From the NCBI RefSeq assembly GCF_020523965.1, contig NZ_JAJAPX010000001.1, positions 806,001 through 870,000 of the forward strand: DNA of 64,000 nucleotides, given 5' to 3'. Source of the stretch: Neotamlana sargassicola (lineage in GTDB: Bacteria > Bacteroidota > Bacteroidia > Flavobacteriales > Flavobacteriaceae). Under the pieces are notes generated by a model. The model was not told the origin of the DNA. It saw only the letters and a list, made by a program, of their open reading frames with translations, and did no database searches. This document shows positions 25,978-33,541 of this stretch, piece after piece (the first letter of the stretch is position 1; the number at the start of each line of letters is the position of its first letter). The translations under genes were made by a program, and so were the position numbers.

Positions 25978-26625
25978 CTTTTCGCCAAAAGCTAAATCTC
26001 CAGCATCACCTAAACCTGGTATAATATAGCCTTTATCATTGAGGTTTTTGTCTACGGCTGCAATCCACAAATGTGTGTTGTCATCAAAATTTTTGTTTAC
26101 AAAATCAACACCTTCTTGTGCGCCAATAACACTTATTAAATGTACTTCTTTAGGTGTTCCAAATGGTTTTAATGCTTCAAAAGTAGCTAGCATCGATTGT
26201 CCGGTGGCAAGCATAGGATCGGCTAGAATAAGAGTTTTTCCTTCTAAGCTTGGGCAAGCTAAATATTCTACAACAATTTCAAAGGTTTCAGGGTTTTGTT
26301 TATGATGGCGATAAGCAGAAATAAAAGCGTTTTCAGCATTATCGAAATAATTTAATAAACCATTATGTAGAGGTACACCAGCGCGTAAAATAGAGCACAA
26401 CACAACATCGGTTTCTGGTAAAAAAGTGTTGTTTATTCCTAATGGGGTTTCAACCGAAACGGCTTTAAAACTTAAGGTTTTGCTCATTTCATAACATAAA
26501 ATTTCGCCAATACGCTCTATGTTTCGTCTAAACCGCATGCTATCTTTTTGAATGTTTTTATCACGAATTTCTGCAATAAAATGGTTTAAAATAGAGTTTT
26601 CTGTTGAAATGTTATGAATATGCAT
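25966..26625 (-). CDS. upp: Uracil phosphoribosyltransferase
   Basis: 219 aa. Salvages uracil with PRPP to make UMP. LCSILRAGVPLHNGLL (flexible loop region), ILADPMLATGQSM (the PRPP-binding loop, near residues 135-147) and the C-terminal uracil-binding GYIIPGLGDAGD are visible. Single gene, converging with the DUF6427 gene (12-bp overlap of 3' ends). Confidence 0.95.
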   Translation of the reverse strand: MHIHNISTENSILNHFIAEIRDKNIQKDSMRFRRNIERIGEILCYEMSKTLSFKAVSVETPLGINNTFLPETDVVLCSILRAGVPLHNGLLNYFDNAENAFISAYRHHKQNPETFEIVVEYLACPSLEGKTLILADPMLATGQSMLATFEALKPFGTPKEVHLISVIGAQEGVDFVNKNFDDNTHLWIAAVDKNLNDKGYIIPGLGDAGDLAFGEKLQH

Positions 26626-26729
26626 TTTAAGTAAGTTGTTTTAAAGGTAAAGTTAAGTATAATTTAAATTAAAAAGAGCTGATTTAAAACTTGTAATTGT
26701 ATAAATAGTGCCATATTATTTAAATTACG

Positions 26730-26737
26730 TAGTTTTG
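26730..26737 (+). promoter_or_regulatory. -7 box before DUF4254 gene
   Basis: TAGTTTTG matches TAnnTTTG; there is no convincing TTG 19-20 nt upstream. Transcription would start near 26742, about 15 nt before the ATG at 26757. Confidence 0.4.
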
Positions 26738-26756
26738 CACATTAAATTTTTTGAAC

Positions 26757-27362
26757 ATGTTTATAGAAAAAGCCAACAAAATATTTCAAGACGTTATTGA
26801 AAAATACCATATTATTAATACCGTAGATCAGCCTTTTGAAAACCCTTACGATAAAAGCAATTTAATAGAACATTTATTATACAGAAAATGTTGGATTGAT
26901 ACCGTGCAATGGCATTACGAAGATATTATTCGCGATCCGCAAATAGATCCTGTGGCTGCCTTAACATTGAAGCGCCAAATTGATGCGTCAAACCAAGATA
27001 GAACAGATATGGTTGAGTATATTGATAGCTATTTTCTTGAGAAATATAAAAATGTTTCTCCTAAAGAAAACGCTACAATAAATACCGAAAGTCCGGCTTG
27101 GGGAGTTGATAGGTTATCAATTTTAGCATTAAAAATATACCATATGAATGAGGAAGCTACACGTGAAGACGCCACAGATTCTCATCGTGAAGCTTGCCAG
27201 CGAAAACTGGATATTTTGTTAGAGCAACGTGTAGATTTATCTACAGCAATCGATACGCTTTTAACCGATATTGAAAACGGAGATAAGTACATGAAAGTTT
27301 ACAAACAAATGAAAATGTACAACGACGACGAGTTAAACCCAGTGTTACGCTCTCAGAAGTAA
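26757..27362 (+). CDS. DUF4254 family protein
   Basis: 201 aa from the ATG at 26757; an in-frame TTG at 26751 adds two residues. All-helical, acidic and cytoplasmic by composition: no signal peptide and no membrane segment. Conserved-looking stretches are HLLYRKCWIDTVQWHYEDIIRDP and a C-terminal LDILLEQRVDLSTAIDTLL helix. The gene sits just upstream of a GT9 heptosyltransferase-like gene, a pairing common in Bacteroidota, so a role in lipopolysaccharide core assembly is a guess from context. Confidence 0.75.
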   Translation: MFIEKANKIFQDVIEKYHIINTVDQPFENPYDKSNLIEHLLYRKCWIDTVQWHYEDIIRDPQIDPVAALTLKRQIDASNQDRTDMVEYIDSYFLEKYKNVSPKENATINTESPAWGVDRLSILALKIYHMNEEATREDATDSHREACQRKLDILLEQRVDLSTAIDTLLTDIENGDKYMKVYKQMKMYNDDELNPVLRSQK

Positions 27363-27385
27363 AATATTCGATTTTCTGAAATGTT

Positions 27386-27447
27386 ACACTGAGCCTTTCG
27401 ACTGTGCTCACGACAAGCTCGTTCCGAGTGTCGATTCAGGATCTCAA
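27386..27447. repeat. Interspersed palindromic-type repeat
   Basis: The gap between the DUF4254 and GT9 genes holds TTACACTGAGCCTTTCGACT, then TGTGCTCACGACAAGCTCGT and GAGTGTCGATTCAGGATCTC. GAGC/GCTC and TCGAC/GTGTCGA partners make an imperfect stem. GC content is above the local background. It resembles dispersed repeats seen in other Flavobacteriia, from memory only. It partly recalls the GAGTGATTCTGAGG element at 51640. Confidence 0.5.
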
Positions 27448-27458
27448 TTTAAATCTTA

Positions 27459-28478
27459 ATGCCAAATTCAAAACACATACTCGTTATTCGCTTATCTGCA
27501 ATGGGCGATGTGGCTATGACGGTGCCTGTGTTGCGAGCATTAATAAAACAATATCCCGAGCTTAAAATTACTATTTTAACTCGGGCTTTTTTTGCGCCTT
27601 TCTTTAGAGATTTACAAAATGTTCAAGTACTTACTGCCGATGTAAAAGGAAAGCATAAAGGCATTTTAGGGCTTTATAAACTCTCTAAAGAAATAAAAAC
27701 TTTAGGTGTAGATGCTGTAGCTGATTTGCATAATGTATTACGCAGCAAAATTTTAAAGTTTTTTTTATCTGGAAAGCCTTTTTACCAAATAGATAAAGGG
27801 AGAAACGAAAAAAAAGCTTTGATATCGGGTGTTGTTTTTAAGCCTTTAAAAACAACACATCAGCGTTATGCCGATGTTTTCAAAAGTTTAGGGTTTCCTA
27901 TAGATTTAAGCAATCCAACTTTTCCTAAAAATGCCATTTTAAATAATAAATGTGAAGCGCTTTTAGGTGATTTAAAAAGTAAACGTATTGGTATTGCACC
28001 TTTTGCTGCACATGAAGGCAAAATGTATCCTTTAAGTTTAATGAAGGAAGTTATTGAAACTCTATCTAAACAGCATAAAATCTATTTATTTGGTGGCGGC
28101 AAACAAGAAATAGAGGTGTTAAATAACATTTCTGAAGCTCATGAAAATGTACAAAACGTTGCGGGCAAACTAAGCTTAAACGAAGAGCTTGATGTAATTT
28201 CGAATCTGGACGTTATGCTTTCTATGGATTCTGGAAACGCACACATTGCAGCCATGTTAGGCGTAAAAGTGGTAACTATTTGGGGTGTAACGCATCCGTA
28301 TGCTGGGTTTGCACCATTTAATCAGCCAGAAGACTTTGCTTTGGTAGCAGACAGAACTAAATACCCGTTAATACCAACTTCAATTTACGGCAATAAACAT
28401 CCTGAAGGTTATAAAAATGCGGCAGGAAGTGTTTCTCCGGAAGCTATTGTAAAGAAAATAAAAGAGTTAATTTTATAA
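27459..28478 (+). CDS. GT9 family glycosyltransferase (ADP-heptose:LPS heptosyltransferase-like)
   Basis: 339 aa. The N-terminal HILVIRLSAMGDVAMTVPVL is the standard GT9 opening. Then ADLHNVLRS, IGIAPFAAHEGKMYPL, LFGGGKQEIEVL, SMDSGNAHIAAMLGVKVVTIWG (donor-binding D/SG/H) and a tail PEAIVKKI. The family transfers heptose or related sugars to lipid A core on the cytoplasmic face. Followed by a short hairpin with a T-run and then a REP-like hairpin; the next gene is on the other strand. Confidence 0.88.
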   Translation: MPNSKHILVIRLSAMGDVAMTVPVLRALIKQYPELKITILTRAFFAPFFRDLQNVQVLTADVKGKHKGILGLYKLSKEIKTLGVDAVADLHNVLRSKILKFFLSGKPFYQIDKGRNEKKALISGVVFKPLKTTHQRYADVFKSLGFPIDLSNPTFPKNAILNNKCEALLGDLKSKRIGIAPFAAHEGKMYPLSLMKEVIETLSKQHKIYLFGGGKQEIEVLNNISEAHENVQNVAGKLSLNEELDVISNLDVMLSMDSGNAHIAAMLGVKVVTIWGVTHPYAGFAPFNQPEDFALVADRTKYPLIPTSIYGNKHPEGYKNAAGSVSPEAIVKKIKELIL

Positions 28479-28482
28479 TTTC

Positions 28483-28506
28483 CATTAAAATGGGAATTTT
28501 TTTAAT
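28483..28506 (+). terminator. Weak intrinsic terminator after GT9 gene
   Basis: TTCCAT, a short AAA loop, then ATGGGAATTTTTTT: an imperfect stem (one bulged G) followed by a run of T, 3 nt past the GT9 stop. Confidence 0.4.
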
Positions 28507-28532
28507 AGAAGCTATTCTCTATTTAACATAAG

Positions 28533-28552
28533 ATTCCCGCTTTCGCGGGAAT
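28533..28552. repeat. Solo REP-like hairpin
   Basis: ATTCCCGC-TTTC-GCGGGAAT: a perfect 8-bp stem with a TTTC tetraloop, in the tail-to-tail gap between the GT9 and PaaE-like genes. Its reverse complement has a GAAA tetraloop, the form seen at the left edge of the GIY-YIG element at 45349. It could also act as a bidirectional terminator stem, though T-runs are short. Confidence 0.7.
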
Positions 28553-28569
28553 AACAAATCAAATGGGGT

Positions 28570-29628
28570 TTAAACATCATCAAAATCAACAGTAATAGTT
28601 GCACTAGTTGGATGAGCTTGACAAGTTAAAATTAAGCCTTCAGCCACTTCGTTTTCAGTTAAAATATTGTTTTGTCTCATGGTAGCTTCACCTTCGGTAA
28701 CACGAGCCAAACAACTGCTACAAATACCGCCTTGGCAGGAGTAAGGAGCATCTAAATCTTCGTCAAGCGCTGCTTCAAGAATAGTTTGTTTCGCATCCAT
28801 TTCAAAGCTTGTTGTTTCATCATCAACTGTAACCGTAATTTGTGTTTTACCGCTAGTCACAGGAGCGCTTGCTGCTTCAGCCTCAGCTTTTGAAGCTTTA
28901 AACAATTCAAAATGTATTAAATCTTCAGAAACACCATGTTCCGTTAAAACATCTTTTACCGTATGTATCATACCTTCTGGCCCACAAATGTAATAGGCAT
29001 TTGGCTCGATGTGCTTGTATTTATTTTTAACAACGTAGTTTATGGTACTTTTTTCAATTCTACCAAAAACAGCATCGGTTTCGTCTTGTTGGCTAAATAC
29101 AAACTGAATAGAAAAGCGTTCGCTATATTGGTTTTGCAACTCTAATAGTTGGTTTAAAAACATCGTGTCTTTTGTGGTTTTGTTACCATAAACCAAAACG
29201 ATTTTACTATTTACTTCTTCTGTTAAAGCACATTTAATAATGCCTAAAATTGGCGTAATACCGCTTCCTGCAGCAAAAAGGGCGATGTTTTTTGTTTTAT
29301 TGTCTTTAGGTGTAAATGTAAAACGACCATTTGGCGTACCAACCTCTAAAGTATCTCCAGCTTGAAGTGTATTGTTTGCAAAAACTGAGAATGTGCCGTT
29401 TTCAACTTCTTTTACTGCTACGATAATATTTCCGCTAGTAGGAGCATCGCAAAGCGAATAATCTCTTCTAACTTCTTCACCATTTATGTCGGTTTTTAAA
29501 GTAATGTATTGACCAGCTTTGTAGCTAAAAGTATCTTTTAAGTTTTCTGGTAAATTAAAAGTGATGCTAACAGCTTTGTCTGTTAATCGAGTTATATTTT
29601 TTATAGATAGGTTGTAAAATGACGCCAT
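28570..29628 (-). CDS. PaaE-like ferredoxin/flavodoxin-NADP reductase with 2Fe-2S domain
   Basis: 352 aa. Three modules: FAD-binding barrel (RRDYSLCDAP near residues 54-63), NAD(P)-binding domain (AAGSGITPILGIIK near 117-130; YICGPEGMI near 218) and a C-terminal plant-type 2Fe-2S ferredoxin (CQGGICSSC near 299-307 plus a last Cys in LTCQAHP). This is the layout of PaaE, the reductase of phenylacetyl-CoA epoxidase, but other paa genes are not in the window, so a general electron-transfer role is as likely. Divergent from padR across a 110-bp gap with an operator-like palindrome. Confidence 0.88.
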   Translation of the reverse strand: MASFYNLSIKNITRLTDKAVSITFNLPENLKDTFSYKAGQYITLKTDINGEEVRRDYSLCDAPTSGNIIVAVKEVENGTFSVFANNTLQAGDTLEVGTPNGRFTFTPKDNKTKNIALFAAGSGITPILGIIKCALTEEVNSKIVLVYGNKTTKDTMFLNQLLELQNQYSERFSIQFVFSQQDETDAVFGRIEKSTINYVVKNKYKHIEPNAYYICGPEGMIHTVKDVLTEHGVSEDLIHFELFKASKAEAEAASAPVTSGKTQITVTVDDETTSFEMDAKQTILEAALDEDLDAPYSCQGGICSSCLARVTEGEATMRQNNILTENEVAEGLILTCQAHPTSATITVDFDDV

Positions 29629-29693
29629 GAAAATAAATTTTTAGCAAAAATAAGGAAGCCTAATTTGTTTATCCTGTTTTTCTAAAAAAATTA

Positions 29694-29714
29694 ATACCTA
29701 AAATTCTTAGGTAT
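29694..29714. promoter_or_regulatory. Palindromic operator-like site at padR promoter
   Basis: ATACCTAA-N5-TTAGGTAT is a perfect 8-bp inverted repeat. It overlaps the position expected for the -33 box of the padR promoter and ends 12 nt before the -7 box. Dyad size and place fit binding by a dimeric winged-helix regulator, most simply PadR itself. It also lies 65 bp upstream of the divergent PaaE-like gene. Confidence 0.55.
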
Positions 29715-29726
29715 AGTATTTTTCTG

Positions 29727-29734
29727 TATATTTG
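29727..29734 (+). promoter_or_regulatory. -7 box of padR promoter
   Basis: TATATTTG matches TAnnTTTG exactly and ends only 4 nt before the ATG at 29739. The -33 position holds TTC, overlapped by the palindrome. The predicted start of transcription is at or within a base or two of the A of the start codon, implying a leaderless mRNA. Confidence 0.5.
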
Positions 29735-29738
29735 ATTT

Positions 29739-30068
29739 ATGCCGAACTCTAAATTGTACAAAGGAAGTATAACTACAATCATTTTGAAGCTTTTAAATGA
29801 GCATGATAAAATGTATGGATACGAAATTACACAGAAGGTTAAGGAACTCACTAAAGGTGAATTAAATATTACAGAAGGAGCGCTTTACCCATCGTTACAC
29901 AAATTAGAAGCCGATGGATTGTTGGATGTTGAGATGGTAAAAGTAGATAACAGACTACGTAAATACTATAAACTTACCGAAAGCGGCACCAAAGAAACGG
30001 AAAATAAGCTTGAAGAATTGCAGAATTATTTACAAACCATGCAGAGTTTAATAGGCAAGCTAGCCTAA
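29739..30068 (+). CDS. PadR family transcriptional regulator
   Basis: 109 aa. Winged helix: KGSITTIILKLLNEHDKMYGYEITQKV, then the recognition helix and wing ITEGALYPSLHKLEADGLL (the (E/D)GxLYPxLxxLExxG signature of PadR), and a short C-terminal dimerisation helix with KLEELQNYL. It probably represses its own operon with the downstream membrane protein gene (9-bp gap). The palindrome at 29694-29714 is the candidate operator. Confidence 0.92.
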   Translation: MPNSKLYKGSITTIILKLLNEHDKMYGYEITQKVKELTKGELNITEGALYPSLHKLEADGLLDVEMVKVDNRLRKYYKLTESGTKETENKLEELQNYLQTMQSLIGKLA

Positions 30069-30077
30069 CTTTATTTA

Positions 30078-30770
30078 ATGAAAATAACTGAACAACAAAT
30101 ACAAGAGCTCTACACATTTACAGCTAAACATTACGTTGAGTTTTACGATGTACAAACTGAGCTTGTAGATCATTTGGCGAATGGCATAGAAGCCCAATGG
30201 GAAGAAAATCCAGAAGTAAAATTTGAAGACGCCCTTAGAATTGAATTTAAAAAATTTGGTATTTATGGTTTTTCCGATGTGGTAGAGCAGAAATATAATG
30301 CACTGTCTAAGCACTACCGTAAACAAGTTTATAAATACACCAAACAATATTTTAAACTGCCAAAAATCATACTAACCTTATTTAGTTTTTGGGCTTTGTT
30401 TAAACTTTTAACAGTAGTTGAAAATAAAAACTATATCGTTATTCCATTATTTGTTTTTTTGTTTGTTTATCAAATGTGGTATTTAATTTTTGAACGAAAA
30501 AAACGAAAAAAAATTAAGCAATTAACAGGAAAAGATTGGCTTTTTCAGAGGATAACCTTCGAGTTGGGTGGTTTGGTACATTGTATCAATTTTATGTTGT
30601 ATGTACCTGATTTATTGAATTTTAATAATCCATGGTCTTTACGGTATCAAATTATATTTTCAATTGGAACGGTGCTTTATATATTAATTTTATATGTTGG
30701 TGTAAATATTGTAACCCCCAAATTACGTGTACAAGCACAAAAACAATTCCCACAGTTTAAATTTATTTAG
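30078..30770 (+). CDS. Membrane protein of PadR-linked operon
   Basis: 230 aa. The N-terminal 85 residues form a soluble helical region (EQQIQELYTFTAKHYVEFYD, VDHLANGIEAQWEENP). Four membrane helices follow near residues 98-115, 120-135, 163-180 and 193-212, separated by a strongly basic loop (FERKKRKKIKQL). The layout, small soluble helical domain then membrane helices directly after padR, resembles PadR-associated DUF1700-type proteins that affect membrane or envelope functions. I cannot name the family with certainty. Confidence 0.6.
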   Translation: MKITEQQIQELYTFTAKHYVEFYDVQTELVDHLANGIEAQWEENPEVKFEDALRIEFKKFGIYGFSDVVEQKYNALSKHYRKQVYKYTKQYFKLPKIILTLFSFWALFKLLTVVENKNYIVIPLFVFLFVYQMWYLIFERKKRKKIKQLTGKDWLFQRITFELGGLVHCINFMLYVPDLLNFNNPWSLRYQIIFSIGTVLYILILYVGVNIVTPKLRVQAQKQFPQFKFI

Positions 30771-30831
30771 TTGTAACATTTTAACTAAATTTCATACAAA
30801 TAATTATCAATTATTAAATCACTCAATTTAC

Positions 30832-31236
30832 ATGAAAAAATTACTACTACTTTGTTTATTCGTTTTAGGATTAACTACCCAAATGCAAGCTCAAGATGAT
30901 GCTTTTAAAACTGAAACCATTGAATTTATAAAAATTACAGGAGCCGGTGCTGCTTTCGAAAATGCCATTAGCCAAATAGGAGCCATGGTGCCCGATGCCA
31001 AAAAAGAAGCCTATAGGCAAGAAGCTCTAGGGACTTTAGATGGACTTTATGATAAAATGGCCGAATTATACATGAAAGAATTCACACAAGACGAGATTAA
31101 AGAATTAGTTGCTTTTTACAACACCGATTTAGGTAAAAAATTAGCCGAAAAACAATTAGGATTAACCCAACAAGCCATGATGCTAGGTCAATCTTGGGGT
31201 ATTGAGGTGCAAGGTATTGCTCAAAAACACATGTAA
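30832..31236 (+). CDS. DUF2059 family secreted protein
   Basis: 134 aa from the ATG at 30832; a longer in-frame opening to 30727 overlaps the previous gene and lacks the signal. A clear Sec signal peptide is present: MKKLLLLCLFVLGLTTQMQAQ, with cleavage likely after MQA. The mature part is helical with a C-terminal DUF2059 pattern: LYMKEFTQDEIKELVAFYNTDLGKKL, then a closing amphipathic helix. Periplasmic; function unknown. Only 3 bp separate it from the DUF5687 gene. Confidence 0.82.
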   Translation: MKKLLLLCLFVLGLTTQMQAQDDAFKTETIEFIKITGAGAAFENAISQIGAMVPDAKKEAYRQEALGTLDGLYDKMAELYMKEFTQDEIKELVAFYNTDLGKKLAEKQLGLTQQAMMLGQSWGIEVQGIAQKHM

Positions 31237-31239
31237 TGC

Positions 31240-32718
31240 ATGGTTAGCCAGTTTTTAAAACTAGAATGGAAATCGCTTTACCGATCTGCTAGCTTTGGTA
31301 AATCCATAGGTATTAAAATATTTATGGGTTTATTCGCCTTGTATTTTATTGTTATGTTTTTGGGAGCTGGCTTGGTGCTTTATCCGGGTTTAAAAAAGGA
31401 ATTTCCAGACCAAGAACCTATTTATATTTTAAATAATGTTCTTTTTTACTGGATTTTAATCGATTTAGTATTTCGGTTTTTCTTTCAAAAACTACCTGTT
31501 ATGGTGGTAAAACCATTATTAATCTTACCTGTAAAGCGCAGTAAGGTGGTTAATTATGTTCTGCGAAAATCGGCAGTATCGTTTTTTAACTTTTTGCCTT
31601 TATTCGCCATTGTTCCTTTTGGAATAACATTGTTAGTTAAAAATTATCCTGTCGCTTCGGTTTTAAGCTGGATGCTTGCGGTTGTTTTAACCACTTTAAT
31701 AATAAATTTTTTAAATTTTATTATTGAAAGTTTTTCGGCCGAAACCGAATTTTCTTTTTTACCAGTTATACTTTTAACAGGTGGTTTGTATGCTTTAAAC
31801 CATTTTAACATAGTGTCTTTTAATACCATTGTTGGTGCTGGTTTTAATGCGGTTTACGAAAACCCTATTTATGTTCTAGCGCCTTTGTTGGTTTTGGTTG
31901 GGTTATACATTTACAATGCGAAACTATTAAAGCAAAAACTTTTCTTAGATAGTGGACTAAAAACAAAAGTTAAAGAAGTTAAGGCTTCAAACTTAGAATG
32001 GACTAAAAATTTTGGAGACATCGCTCCATTTTTAAAACTTGATTTAAAACTTATTTGGCGAAATAAGCGTACAAAATCATCAGTTTGGATGCTGGCCATG
32101 GGTTTGCTTTATGGCTTGGTTTTTTATCCGAATCCACAGTTTAAAAACTTTGAAGGTATTTATGTTTTCGTTGGAATATTTTCAACAGGTATTTTCTTAA
32201 TTAATTTCGGGCAATTCATTCCGGCTTGGGACAGTGCATATTACAAACTATTAATGAGTCAGAATTTAAAATACGAGCAATATTTAAAGTCTAAATTAAC
32301 CTTAATGGCAATTAGCGTAGGTGTTTTGTTTTTACTTGGTATTCCGTATGTGTTTTTTGGTTGGAAAATTTTAGTAGCACATTTTGCCGCTGCCATTTAT
32401 AATGTTGGCGTTAATACACATGTTATTTTATTGGGCGGTTCGTTTAACCGCAAAAAAATAGATTTATCGCAAAAAGCCGCCTTTAATTATCAAGGTACTG
32501 GTGCGGTGCAATGGTTAATTGGCATCCCGTTATTGTTGCTGCCAATGGGTATATTTTCTCTAGCTTTTTTTACAATAGGTTTCGAGGTTGCCTGTGTAAT
32601 AATTGCTGTTTTAGGCATTATAGGTGTAGTGTTTCATAAGCAATTCATGAAAGCCATTACAACCAAATATTTACAATCGAAGTATAAAATGATTGATGCT
32701 TTCGATCAAGACAACTAA
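31240..32718 (+). CDS. DUF5687 family membrane protein (ABC-2 type permease)
   Basis: 492 aa, about 11-12 membrane helices with long basic cytosolic loops, as in ABC-2 type exporters of Bacteroidota. The start is an ATG 3 bp after the DUF2059 gene. The ATPase gene follows after 12 bp, so the two should form one transporter in the inner membrane. Cargo is unknown. The N-terminal LEWKSLYRSASFGKSIGIK and the central LKLDLKLIWRNKRTKSS, each before a helix, are coupling-helix-like repeats of the two halves. Confidence 0.8.
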   Translation: MVSQFLKLEWKSLYRSASFGKSIGIKIFMGLFALYFIVMFLGAGLVLYPGLKKEFPDQEPIYILNNVLFYWILIDLVFRFFFQKLPVMVVKPLLILPVKRSKVVNYVLRKSAVSFFNFLPLFAIVPFGITLLVKNYPVASVLSWMLAVVLTTLIINFLNFIIESFSAETEFSFLPVILLTGGLYALNHFNIVSFNTIVGAGFNAVYENPIYVLAPLLVLVGLYIYNAKLLKQKLFLDSGLKTKVKEVKASNLEWTKNFGDIAPFLKLDLKLIWRNKRTKSSVWMLAMGLLYGLVFYPNPQFKNFEGIYVFVGIFSTGIFLINFGQFIPAWDSAYYKLLMSQNLKYEQYLKSKLTLMAISVGVLFLLGIPYVFFGWKILVAHFAAAIYNVGVNTHVILLGGSFNRKKIDLSQKAAFNYQGTGAVQWLIGIPLLLLPMGIFSLAFFTIGFEVACVIIAVLGIIGVVFHKQFMKAITTKYLQSKYKMIDAFDQDN

Positions 32719-32730
32719 TACATTTAAAGA

Positions 32731-33426
32731 ATGATATCTACTATTAATTTATCAAAAAAATACGCCGGAAAACAAGTTTTAAATATTGAAACTTTAGAAA
32801 TCCCGAAAGGACAAAGTTTTGGGTTAGTTGGTAATAATGGTGCTGGTAAAACCACCTATTTTAGTTTGTTGTTAGATTTAATAAAACCAACTACAGGTCA
32901 TATTATAAACAATGAAGTTAAGGTTAACGAAAGCGAAAACTGGAAGCCATTTACTTCGGCATTTATAGATGAAAGCTTTTTAATTGGTTACTTAACACCC
33001 GAAGAATATTTCTATTTTATTGGCGAATTACGCAATCAAAATAAAGCCGATGTTGATGCTTTAGTAAATCAATTTGAAGATTTTTTCCACGGTGAAATAT
33101 TAGGGCAAAAAAAATACTTACGCGATTTAAGCAAAGGAAACCAAAAAAAAGCAGGAATTGTCGCTGCTTTAATTGGAAATCCTGAGGTTGTAATTTTAGA
33201 TGAACCTTTTGCAAACCTCGATCCCACAACGCAAATTAGGTTAAAAGCTATTGTGAAAGATTTGGCCGAAACAAAAGGCGTTACCGTGTTAATTTCAAGC
33301 CACGATTTATTGCATGTTACCGATGTTTGCGAGCGCATTGTAGTATTAGAGAAAGGAGAAATTGTAAAAGATTTAGAAACAAGCGAGGCCACATTAAAAG
33401 AATTGGAAGCGCATTTTGCTAACTAG
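32731..33426 (+). CDS. ABC transporter ATP-binding protein
   Basis: 231 aa. Walker A GNNGAGKTT near residues 34-42, signature LSKGNQKKAG near 130 (LSKGN in place of LSGGQ, common in ABC-2 exporters), Walker B VVILDEPFANLDP near 153-165, H-loop SSHDLLHV. Paired with the DUF5687 permease gene 12 bp upstream. The unusual signature is seen in other ABC-2-type ATPases. Substrate unknown. Confidence 0.93.
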   Translation: MISTINLSKKYAGKQVLNIETLEIPKGQSFGLVGNNGAGKTTYFSLLLDLIKPTTGHIINNEVKVNESENWKPFTSAFIDESFLIGYLTPEEYFYFIGELRNQNKADVDALVNQFEDFFHGEILGQKKYLRDLSKGNQKKAGIVAALIGNPEVVILDEPFANLDPTTQIRLKAIVKDLAETKGVTVLISSHDLLHVTDVCERIVVLEKGEIVKDLETSEATLKELEAHFAN

Positions 33427-33541
33427 AATTTCGTTTAAAAGTAATGGCTTTATCTAGCTAAATTCAAAAAGATGCTTATTTTTACGATGAAATATAATAA
33501 TGGCAAGCCTTTAAAGTTATTATTATGGTAAAATATTAACC

